64,000 nt of DNA from an uncultured Lachnospiraceae bacterium. Its GTDB lineage: Bacteria > Bacillota > Clostridia > Lachnospirales > Lachnospiraceae. This document shows positions 25,859 to 32,749 of the stretch, piece after piece. The notes below the pieces were generated by a model, which was not told the origin of the DNA, ran no database searches, and saw only the letters and a program-made list of their open reading frames with translations. The translations under genes and the position numbers were made by a program. The stretch is taken from the NCBI GenBank assembly GCA_910579465.1, contig CAJTUB010000003.1:365958-429957 (forward strand), read 5' to 3'. Every line of letters begins with the position of its first letter. The stretch's first letter is position 1.

Positions 25859-25902
25859 AAAAGGTTCCAGACTCTGTAGAGGCAGGGGTGGAGCCTTTTT
25901 CG
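25859..25902 (+). terminator. Intrinsic terminator after the DUF6033-like gene
   Basis: AAAAGGTTCC and GGAGCCTTTTT pair (one G-U) around a 24-nt loop and end in T residues. Confidence 0.7.
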
Positions 25903-25934
25903 GTTCGTTATAATTATGGGAGGTACGGAATCAA

Positions 25935-26846
25935 ATGGAAAAAAGGCAGGAATTAAAACAGGAGAAGGCGCGGCGTAGGGCTTTCGTTTTTCTATGGGTA
26001 CTGGTGGCACTGGGGTTGTGTCTGCTTTTGGAATACAGGTTTCATTTTCTCAGGAGAATAGGAGAAGAAAAGGATTCTATTATCGGACCGGGAGAGAGTC
26101 GGTTTTCTTTTGACAGGCAGGAGACCCTGTTAGTGTCCGGGGAACTGTTGTATTATAGTGATTTGACCCGTGCGGAGGCGTTGTGCAGTTACAATCTGGA
26201 GACAAAGGAAATCCGGGTTCTGGAGCAGACCAGGGGAGTATTGAAAGGAACCGGAACGGGGATGTACTATGTTACGGAGGCTGTTGTGTACCGGTTTGAG
26301 GGAGAGACTCTTTCCGTGTTGTCCCCGGTTCCGGAGGGAAAACCGGAGTTTGTTGACTTTTATGAAGGCAGGCTGTATTGGCTTGCAGCCGGAGAGAATG
26401 GGGAAAAGGCGGAGAAAAAGGAAGAAAGGGAACAACAGGACAGGCGGAGTATATATATACAGGAGGCCGGGGATTCCAATAACCTCCGGCTGTTTTATCA
26501 GGCAGAGGATGCTGTTACAATCCGGGATGTAGTGCTGGTGCATCAGAAGCTTTATGTAATGGCAGACGACGGGATTTATGCGATAGAGCCGCTATCCGGT
26601 GAGGCAATAAAGCTGTCAGGGTTATACGGTTTCCGCTGTGTTTCTGACGGAGTCCATATTGTTTTTGAAGGGACGGATGAGGGAAAAAAGGAGTTGCGTT
26701 ATTATGAAATTATGCCGGACGGACAGATTGTAAAGCGGACGGACGATGCCGGCGTCGGGGCGGTTTATCAGGGGAAGCTATACTACAACAGTAGCGGGCT
26801 GAGGGTCTGCTTGGTGAGGCACCGTGGATGTGTTTTATGGCGGTAA
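25935..26846 (+). CDS. Membrane-anchored propeller-like protein, C-terminus frameshifted
   Basis: 303 residues as read: a basic start, one transmembrane helix (about 16-33) and then short repeats of the type LYYSDL..., LYWLAAGENG, LYVMADDGIYAIEP and LYYNSSG, like DUF5050 beta-propeller blades. The frame stops at 26844 in an unlikely arginine-rich tail. In the -1 frame the pattern resumes as GVFSRDC...SIWFYDLDSGEKECI and stops at 26942, so the intact protein would be about 336 residues. One base appears to be missing between about 26795 and 26825. Function unknown. Confidence 0.6.
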   Translation: MEKRQELKQEKARRRAFVFLWVLVALGLCLLLEYRFHFLRRIGEEKDSIIGPGESRFSFDRQETLLVSGELLYYSDLTRAEALCSYNLETKEIRVLEQTRGVLKGTGTGMYYVTEAVVYRFEGETLSVLSPVPEGKPEFVDFYEGRLYWLAAGENGEKAEKKEEREQQDRRSIYIQEAGDSNNLRLFYQAEDAVTIRDVVLVHQKLYVMADDGIYAIEPLSGEAIKLSGLYGFRCVSDGVHIVFEGTDEGKKELRYYEIMPDGQIVKRTDDAGVGAVYQGKLYYNSSGLRVCLVRHRGCVLWR

Positions 26847-26944
26847 GCGCGCGGGGAGTCTTTTCGCGGGACTGCCCTCAGAAGAGTATCTGGTTCTATG
26901 ATCTGGATAGCGGGGAAAAAGAGTGTATTATTCCACAAGAGTAG

Positions 26945-27082
26945 GGGCTGTTGCAAAATAAAAAACTCAGCGGCTTCCTGTAAGCGGCGGGCATTTCTTT
27001 GCTGTCAAAGGTGAGAAGGGCTGCCTTATTTTGCATACGCGGAGGATGCGGTCCTTCGGACAAATGCAAAAATAAGGCAGCT
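26945..27082 (+). repeat. Hairpin repeat sharing modules with the 48934 element
   Basis: It starts right after the restored stop codon. GGCTGCCTTATTTTGCAT (27019-27036) pairs with the segment 27064-27081. The loop side contains GCGGTCCTTCGGACAAATGC (27048-27067), also found at 49103-49122 inside the element at 48934. No coding capacity. It may act as terminator or processing site. Confidence 0.6.
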
Positions 27083-27137
27083 CCTTTACTTTCTTCGTTC
27101 TTTTACTAAGAAATCCTAAAAATTTTTCAAATCCTGC
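27083..27137 (+). other. Short spacer before the ABC operon promoter
   Basis: AT-rich sequence between the hairpin repeat and the promoter; no feature seen. Confidence 0.3.
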
Positions 27138-27186
27138 TTGACAAATGACCAAACTGTATATACACTGTATATATAGACATATACAG
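27138..27186 (+). promoter_or_regulatory. Promoter with CTGTATATA operator repeats for the GntR-ABC operon
   Basis: Perfect TTGACA at 27138-27143; TACACT lies 17 bp downstream. CTGTATATA occurs at 27154-27162 and 27165-27173, one helical turn apart, and the inverse half ATATACAG at 27179-27186. These repeats cover the -10 and start site, a position suited to repression by the YtrA-type GntR protein encoded in the same operon. Confidence 0.65.
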
Positions 27187-27202
27187 AGAAAGGAGCAGGC
27201 CT

Positions 27203-28072
27203 ATGGGAACGGTGTTAGAGGTAAGGATACCGCGTTTACAGCGGGAGGGGTTTATACTGAAGGAGATTGCGTTCCGGGCAGAGGCAGGGTATCTGACCGC
27301 ACTGTTAGGAGTAAACGGTGCGGGGAAGACGACGCTTCTCTCTGCGGTTTCCGGGCTTCTGCCGCTGCCTGAGGAGGCTGAGATTGTGATAGGCGGGTAT
27401 CCGGTGCGGGAGAACGAGCGGGAGGCAAAGGAATGCATGGGATTTGTGTTCGAGGATTCGCCGTTTGACGAGGCGATGTCCGCCGGGTTTACCGGGGAGA
27501 TGTACGGCACCTATTACCGGAATTGGGATGCAAAGCGCTACAAGGAGCTTCTGAAACGGTTCGAGGTGCCGGAGAAGCGTGCCATCCGGAAGCTTTCCAA
27601 GGGAATGAAGATGAAGTTCCAGCTTGCGTTTGCCCTGTCCCACGGCGCAAAGCTCCTTTTGATGGACGAACCGGCGGCAGCGCTTGACCCGGTCTTCCGG
27701 GAGGAGTTCATGGAGATATTAAGCGAGGTGCTTGAAGAAGAGAGCTGTGGAATCCTGATTTCCTCGCAGCTTGTTTCGGAGTTAGAGGCAAGGGCGGATT
27801 ATACGGTGCTGCTGCACCAGGGGGAGCAGGTGTCTTTTGGCAGCACGGAGGAGCTTTTGGACCGCTTTTGGCTGGTGCGGGGGAGGCAGGAGCTGTTTTC
27901 CTATATGAAGAGCAGGATTTTAGGGACAAGGCTTTCGGAATATGCCGCAGAAGGGCTGATTTTAAACGACGGGGAGCCGGTGCGGCTGAATCTGGAGTGC
28001 GTGCGTCCGGGGTTAGAGGATATTTTGTATTATATCAAGCAGGGCGTTATCCGGAAAGGAACGGTGATCTGA
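27203..28072 (+). CDS. ABC transporter ATP-binding protein
   Basis: 289 residues, ATG after AAAGGAG. Walker A GVNGAGKT (36-43), signature LSKGMK (about 133) and Walker B LLLMDEP with the switch-region SSQLVSE. The signature is LSKGM rather than LSGGQ, common in YtrB/EcsA-like export or self-protection transporters. It overlaps the membrane-protein gene by one base and is controlled by the operator upstream. Confidence 0.9.
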   Translation: MGTVLEVRIPRLQREGFILKEIAFRAEAGYLTALLGVNGAGKTTLLSAVSGLLPLPEEAEIVIGGYPVRENEREAKECMGFVFEDSPFDEAMSAGFTGEMYGTYYRNWDAKRYKELLKRFEVPEKRAIRKLSKGMKMKFQLAFALSHGAKLLLMDEPAAALDPVFREEFMEILSEVLEEESCGILISSQLVSELEARADYTVLLHQGEQVSFGSTEELLDRFWLVRGRQELFSYMKSRILGTRLSEYAAEGLILNDGEPVRLNLECVRPGLEDILYYIKQGVIRKGTVI

Positions 28073-28887
28073 TGCAGGAAAAGACAATCGGGAAAAGCTT
28101 TTTGTTCTTAGCCGGGGAGGGTCTGTTCCGGTTAAAAAGGGAACTCTGGGGCTTGCGGGGAATCGGTGTATTGCTGACGCTTGCCTATATGGTGCTGTAT
28201 GCGTTTGGCGGGGAGGGAAATAAGTTTGATTTTCAGGCCTATGCCGGTCTCTGGCTGATTTTTATGTTTCCGCCGCGGATGGGGAAGCTTTTGTATCTGC
28301 TGCCGTTTTCCCAGAAGGAGAGAATCCGGTATACGTGGACGTATGCCTGCGTTTATGTGATGTATCTGACGGCGGCGTATCTGCTCTTTGGCGGGATTTC
28401 GGTGCTGCTTGCAAGGACCTCTTATGTCAGGTGGCTGAAGCGTTTTTTCCTTCATATCCTGCCGTGTCTGGTTTCCGTGGGAGGAATCGCTGCTTCTTCC
28501 CTGGCGAAGCAGCGGGAGAACAGGAGCTTCTGGTTTTACAGTACCAGAGGCTGGTATTATGAAGGGGATTCCGTGACGGCGCTCCGTGAGGAGTATCAGA
28601 GGGACGTAAAAAAGAAGAGAAAAGAGGAAATGACCGAAGAGGAGCTTAAGCAGCGGAGAAGCCGGATTTGGGAAAACGTATTGCTGTTTTCCGGCATCGC
28701 GGTAGAGATATTCTGGGGCTTTGGCAGTGGATTTTTTGAATTTCTTCCGGGAGCCGCAACGCTTTTATGCGCGGGCCTGGCGTATCTTAGCGGCGCAGTA
28801 GTGGCTGCGATAGGATGGAAGGAAACCGTAAGGGAGTTAAGGAAGTCCGGGTATGGCAGAAAGGAGGGGAGCGGATGCAGTTTGTGA
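28072..28887 (+). CDS. ABC transporter membrane protein
   Basis: 271 residues. ATG 28072 overlaps the TGA of the ATPase gene; the longer frame from 27868 is inside the ATPase gene. Four to six hydrophobic segments (about 26-45, 56-75, 96-122, 130-150 and 203-245) with a charged central loop (KKKRKEEMTEEELKQRR). No solute-binding domain. It is the likely permease partner of the preceding ATPase, like YtrC-type proteins. Substrate unknown. Confidence 0.7.
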   Translation: MQEKTIGKSFLFLAGEGLFRLKRELWGLRGIGVLLTLAYMVLYAFGGEGNKFDFQAYAGLWLIFMFPPRMGKLLYLLPFSQKERIRYTWTYACVYVMYLTAAYLLFGGISVLLARTSYVRWLKRFFLHILPCLVSVGGIAASSLAKQRENRSFWFYSTRGWYYEGDSVTALREEYQRDVKKKRKEEMTEEELKQRRSRIWENVLLFSGIAVEIFWGFGSGFFEFLPGAATLLCAGLAYLSGAVVAAIGWKETVRELRKSGYGRKEGSGCSL

Positions 28888-29249
28888 TTTCGGGACAGTC
28901 CCCGCTGCCCATTTATGAGCAGATTATCGGACAGATTAAAACGGCAATCGTGTCGGGCGAGGTGAGGCAGGGAGATATGCTGCCCTCCATCCGGGCGCTT
29001 GCAAAGGATTTGCAGATCAGCGTGATTACGACAAAGCGCGCGTATGAGGAGTTGGAAAAGGAAGGACTGATTTTTTCCGTATCGGGGAAAGGGTTTTATG
29101 TCTGTGAACAGAATACGGACCTGCTCCGGGAGAAAAAGTTAGCGATGGCGGAGCGGCATATGTCGGACAGCATTAAAGAGTGCCGGGAGGCAGGAATGGA
29201 GCGGGACGACATTCTGGAAATGGTGGAAGTGCTTCTGGATTCGGAATAG
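28875..29249 (+). CDS. GntR-family regulator, YtrA subfamily
   Basis: 124 residues from ATG 28875 after AAGGAGGGG, overlapping the previous gene by 13 bp. A winged helix-turn-helix with PIYEQIIGQIKTAI, LPSIRALAKDLQIS and TTKRAYEELEKEGLI, plus a short C-terminal helical tail rather than an effector domain; this length and form define the YtrA group. It probably represses its own operon through the CTGTATATA sites at 27154-27186 and responds to envelope stress or antibiotics. Confidence 0.9.
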   Translation: MQFVISGQSPLPIYEQIIGQIKTAIVSGEVRQGDMLPSIRALAKDLQISVITTKRAYEELEKEGLIFSVSGKGFYVCEQNTDLLREKKLAMAERHMSDSIKECREAGMERDDILEMVEVLLDSE

Positions 29250-29270
29250 CAAATGAAGGGAGGCAGCAGC

Positions 29271-30098
29271 TTGCAGGAGAATTACGGACAGACGGCAGGA
29301 CGGAGGAGCAGGAACGGCAGGACAGAGGAGCAGGAACGGCTCCGTCTGCAGCAGCCGGCGTTGAAGCTACAGGGTGTGGGGACATCGTTCTTTCATTTCG
29401 GAGAGGGAAGATTTGTGCTGGAGGATATTTCGTTTACCTTAGAGCGCGGCTATATGCTGGGGCTGATCGGGCGGAACGGCGCCGGAAAGTCCACGCTGCT
29501 TCGCATCCTGATGCAGATGCTGCCGCGTAAGCGCGGCAGGATGGAGATTGCGGGCTATGATGTGGCATCCTGTGCATCCGCAGCGAAGCAGGTAGTGGGC
29601 TATGTGGGAGAGGATTTTTTCTTTTTGCCGGAGGAAACGCTGCGGGAAAACGGCAGGATACTCGGCAGGTTTTTTCCAGTCTTTGACGAGGAACGCTATC
29701 TGGAGCTTCTTGCCCGTTTCGGGCTTGGGACGGAAAAGCCTGCGAGAGCGCTTTCCAAGGGCGAGACGACAAAGGCGCAGCTTGCCTTTGCACTGGCGCA
29801 TGCGCCGGAATTGCTTTTGCTTGACGAGCCGACCGGAGGGCTTGACCCGGTAGTACGCCGGGACTTTCTGTATCTTTTACAGGCAGAGCTCCAGGAAGAG
29901 AAAATGGGGATTGTTTTTTCAACGCATATTACCGAGGACTTAGATAAGGTGGCGGACTATGTCGCGATGTTAGAAAAGGGGCGGCTGCTGTTTTATGAGT
30001 CCAAGGAGGAGCTCTGGGAGACGTTGGCCTGTGAGAACGGGGAGCGTCTTTCGCTGAAACAGCTTATGGTCAGACTCTGCAAGGAGGAAAAGGGATGA
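29271..30098 (+). CDS. Second ABC transporter ATP-binding protein of the operon
   Basis: TTG 29271 is preferred because GGGAGG lies eight bases upstream; ATG 29253 has no ribosome site. About 275 residues. Walker A GRNGAGKS, signature LSKGET and Walker B LLLLDEPTGGLDP, then STHITEDL with the switch histidine. The first 30 residues are low-complexity (Arg, Gln, Glu) and coded by an imperfect 22-bp tandem repeat (29294-29337). It overlaps the next gene by four bases. Confidence 0.87.
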   Translation: MQENYGQTAGRRSRNGRTEEQERLRLQQPALKLQGVGTSFFHFGEGRFVLEDISFTLERGYMLGLIGRNGAGKSTLLRILMQMLPRKRGRMEIAGYDVASCASAAKQVVGYVGEDFFFLPEETLRENGRILGRFFPVFDEERYLELLARFGLGTEKPARALSKGETTKAQLAFALAHAPELLLLDEPTGGLDPVVRRDFLYLLQAELQEEKMGIVFSTHITEDLDKVADYVAMLEKGRLLFYESKEELWETLACENGERLSLKQLMVRLCKEEKG

Positions 30099-30784
30099 GA
30101 CAGTATATCAGAGCCGAATGGGGGCTTTACAGGCAGAACCGCATTAAAATGATTGTAGGCGGCGCGTTTCTGTTTTTGTACGGGCTGCTGCTTTTGTTTG
30201 CCGGAATCATGGGGGAGAGCTATATTGCCATTTCTACGATGGCAGGGAATGTTGCAATTGTTTGTTTCCTGTTTCCGATGTATTTTGCCCCGGTGGAGTT
30301 TTGGAGAAGCCGGAAAAAGCAGAGGCTTTCAACGGAGCAGCTGGTACTTATGTTAGGAGAAAGTAAGCGGATTTTTCTGCTCATCCGCCTGTGTGCATGG
30401 ATCGTGCTGTATTTCGGGATACTGTTGTTTACCGCAGTGATACAGCTTCCTGCTGCGCTGATTGCAAGGGAGAGTTATGGGATTTCGTGCTTTGCAATCG
30501 AGGTGTCGCTTTTTTCCGCGTTCTTTTTTTCCATACTGATTCCGCCTTGTATCATACAGTTCCGTTATCTTCTTTTTGTATGGTCCGGTTTTATCGGATT
30601 TCAGGCAGGAATAATGATAGGGTATTTTGACGGAAAGATAATGTATTTTGACGGGGACGGGGAGGAGAGTCTGCTGCCCGAGGTGGCGGTCCTTGCCGTG
30701 TTCTGGTTTGTCCTTGCGGTGGCTGCCTTTTTGTTCCGGTACTTCCGGACAATACGGCAGGAGCAGGGCGGCAGAAAGCAGTAA
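30095..30784 (+). CDS. ABC transporter membrane protein
   Basis: 229 residues, ATG overlapping the TGA of the ATPase gene. About six hydrophobic segments with few charged loops; SRKKQRLSTEQLVLMLGESKR is the main cytosolic loop. It is the probable permease of the second ATPase, similar in layout to YtrD/ABC-2 type subunits. Substrate not deducible. Last gene of the operon as judged by spacing. Confidence 0.72.
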   Translation: MRQYIRAEWGLYRQNRIKMIVGGAFLFLYGLLLLFAGIMGESYIAISTMAGNVAIVCFLFPMYFAPVEFWRSRKKQRLSTEQLVLMLGESKRIFLLIRLCAWIVLYFGILLFTAVIQLPAALIARESYGISCFAIEVSLFSAFFFSILIPPCIIQFRYLLFVWSGFIGFQAGIMIGYFDGKIMYFDGDGEESLLPEVAVLAVFWFVLAVAAFLFRYFRTIRQEQGGRKQ

Positions 30785-30814
30785 AAGCAACGAAAATGAA
30801 GAGGAGGAGCTTGT

Positions 30815-31267
30815 ATGAATGTATTGGTGAGTATGTGTCTTCTGGGGACGTATTGCCGTTATAGCGGAGAGCGGAAGGAGGACGAGGGGGTGCGTTCCCT
30901 TCTGGAAAGGGAGGGGCTTACCCTGATACCGGTCTGTCCGGAGCAGCTTGGCGGGCTTCCGACGCCGCGGCTTCCGGCGGAGCAGAAGGACGGCAGGGTG
31001 TTTGACAAGGGTGGTACGGACCGGACGGAAGAGTTTGAAAACGGCGCGAGGGAGGTGCTGCGCCTTGCAAAGCTGTATGGCTGTAAGGCGGCGTTGCTAA
31101 AGGAGCGCTCCCCGTCCTGCGGCAGCAATATTGTATACGACGGGAGCTTTCAGGGCGTCCGGATTCCGGGAGACGGCGTATGCGCCGGGCTTTTAAAAAA
31201 GAACGGAATCGCGGTGTTCGGGGAAAGCGAGACAGAGGAGCTTTTACGGTTTTTAGAGGAAGCTTAA
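30815..31267 (+). CDS. DUF523 family protein
   Basis: 150 residues, ATG after GAGGAGGAG. Family hallmarks: VSMCLLGTYCRYSG at the start, PVCPEQLGGLPTPR, and LLKERSPSCGS with conserved cysteines. DUF523 proteins are small cytosolic proteins of unproven function; the cysteine pattern suggests metal or sulfur chemistry. It may be co-transcribed with the ABC operon (30 bp gap). Confidence 0.85.
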   Translation: MNVLVSMCLLGTYCRYSGERKEDEGVRSLLEREGLTLIPVCPEQLGGLPTPRLPAEQKDGRVFDKGGTDRTEEFENGAREVLRLAKLYGCKAALLKERSPSCGSNIVYDGSFQGVRIPGDGVCAGLLKKNGIAVFGESETEELLRFLEEA

Positions 31268-31270
31268 GCT

Positions 31271-31392
31271 AAGAAAGCGCTGATTAAATCATCGCTTCCT
31301 CAGCGCCTCCGGTGGATGCGCACGGATTTGCAGGGGTGAATGTTGCTTCGCAACGCAAATCCGGTGCGGGAAACGCTTTCATCAGCGTTTCC
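31271..31392 (+). repeat. Hairpin element with GCGCTGAT-type ends
   Basis: The ends GAAAGCGCTGAT and ATCAGCGTTTCC are inverted. The core GGATTTGC...GCAAATCC holds a nested GTTGC-TTC-GCAAC hairpin. Bases 31271-31370 are 95% identical to 38501-38600 inside the larger element at 38435. It lies between convergent genes, and its right end includes the last codons and the stop of the minus-strand permease. Confidence 0.75.
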
Positions 31393-32575
31393 CTAACAGG
31401 CTCTGCAACAGGAACAGAATGAGCAGGAAGCCGAAGTTTATCACGGTAAACAGAAGGAAATAGTGCCGTACCTTTTCCGGGTTGTGCTTCTTGTACTCCG
31501 AAAACGTAATCAGGCTTGCCAGGGAGGCAATCAGCGTGCCGAGACCGCCGATGTTGACCGCAGGAAGCAGGCTTGCGTAATCCGTAGTAAAGTGGGAGAG
31601 CAGCACGGCGCTCGGTACGTTGCTGATAAACTGGCAGGAAAGAATGCCGAACAGCAGTGTATTGACCGGCAGAAGCTCTGAGAAAAAGCTGCTTACGGCA
31701 GGGATTCTTGCAAGGTTGCCGCTGAATACGAAAAAGGCGCAGAACGTGCCAAGAAGCGGATAGTTTACCTCACGGAGCGCCTTTTTGTCAAGAAAGAAAA
31801 GCGCCAGCGTGATGGCAATCGTACCGGAAAGGTACGGGATAATCCGGAACACAATGAGAATACTGCATACAAAGAGAACGGTGTAAAGCGCCGTTCTTTT
31901 TTTCGGCAGACGGTAAGAGGTATCCTTTTGTAAGGTGAGCGGCGTCCGTTTTACCAGAAGGCAGACCGCCAGGATAAGAAAGGAGGCGGCAAGGAACGAC
32001 GGAAGCATAATCCGTACGAACTCCGCGGTGTCAATATGGAAATAGGAGTACAGGTAAAGATTCTGCGGATTTCCGAACGGCGTTACCATGCCGCCTAAAT
32101 TTGCCGCAATGTTCTGCATAATGAACACAAATGCCATGACCTGCTTATTCCCGGTGCTGTTTAACACAAAATAGCCGAGCGGCAGGAACGTCAAAAGCGC
32201 CATGTCATTGGCTAACAGCATGGAGCCGAAAAAGGTAATCAGGACAAGACCGAGCACCGCATTGCGGAGAGTGTGGAGCTTTATGACAATCGTCTTGCTG
32301 ATGATTTCAAACAGGTGGATATGGGAAAAGGCGGCAACCACCGCAAGGGTACAGAACAGGGTGGCAAGGGTCCGCAGGTCGAAATAGGTCAGGTATACCT
32401 TATCAAACGGTACGAGGATACAGGTCGCAAGCATAGCGGTAACGGCAATGCAGAGCACTGCCTGCTTCTTTGCAAAAGCTGCCGCCGGGACAAGCAGGTA
32501 TTCTTTGAAAAGGTCCGTTACGGGCCTGCGGTTTCTATGGAACGTGTGACGTCTTTGAAGCGGAATGGTACTCAT
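31382..32575 (-). CDS. SLC13/ArsB-NhaD type permease
   Basis: 397 residues with ten to eleven hydrophobic segments. MLLANDMALLTFLPL and NLGGMVTPFGNPQNLYLYS are the two re-entrant-like signatures of the ion-transporter superfamily (citrate, arsenite or Na+/H+ relatives); SNVPSAVLLS is the second half equivalent. The substrate, an anion such as citrate or arsenite or an ion exchange, cannot be decided. The final GKR codons and TGA come from the end of the hairpin repeat at 31271-31392. Divergent promoter at 32638-32665. Confidence 0.8.
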   Translation of the reverse strand: MSTIPLQRRHTFHRNRRPVTDLFKEYLLVPAAAFAKKQAVLCIAVTAMLATCILVPFDKVYLTYFDLRTLATLFCTLAVVAAFSHIHLFEIISKTIVIKLHTLRNAVLGLVLITFFGSMLLANDMALLTFLPLGYFVLNSTGNKQVMAFVFIMQNIAANLGGMVTPFGNPQNLYLYSYFHIDTAEFVRIMLPSFLAASFLILAVCLLVKRTPLTLQKDTSYRLPKKRTALYTVLFVCSILIVFRIIPYLSGTIAITLALFFLDKKALREVNYPLLGTFCAFFVFSGNLARIPAVSSFFSELLPVNTLLFGILSCQFISNVPSAVLLSHFTTDYASLLPAVNIGGLGTLIASLASLITFSEYKKHNPEKVRHYFLLFTVINFGFLLILFLLQSLLGKR

Positions 32576-32637
32576 GGAAAATCCCTCGCAGTTCTAGTTT
32601 AATCCGGCGCAATCCGGTCAGATTGCGTACCAAAATG

Positions 32638-32665
32638 ATTGTAGCAGAAATTGACGAAAATGCAA
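32638..32665 (-). promoter_or_regulatory. Promoter of the permease gene
   Basis: On the minus strand, TTGCAT (32660-32665), 16-bp spacer, TACAAT (32638-32643). It is back to back with the chemoreceptor promoter. Confidence 0.6.
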
Positions 32666-32672
32666 GAGCGAA

Positions 32673-32701
32673 TTGACAAAAACAGAAAAATATGTTAGCA
32701 T
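32673..32701 (+). promoter_or_regulatory. Promoter of the chemoreceptor gene
   Basis: Perfect TTGACA (32673-32678), 17-bp spacer, TAGCAT (32696-32701), 48 bp before the start codon. Confidence 0.7.
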
Positions 32702-32749
32702 TTTTAGTAAGAAATCTGTAAATACAATTGGTAAAACGGAGGGATTTCT

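Noticed and set aside
31268..31381. Small gene between the DUF523 and permease genes
   Set aside because: The region is almost entirely the hairpin repeat; open frames there are short and without ribosome sites.
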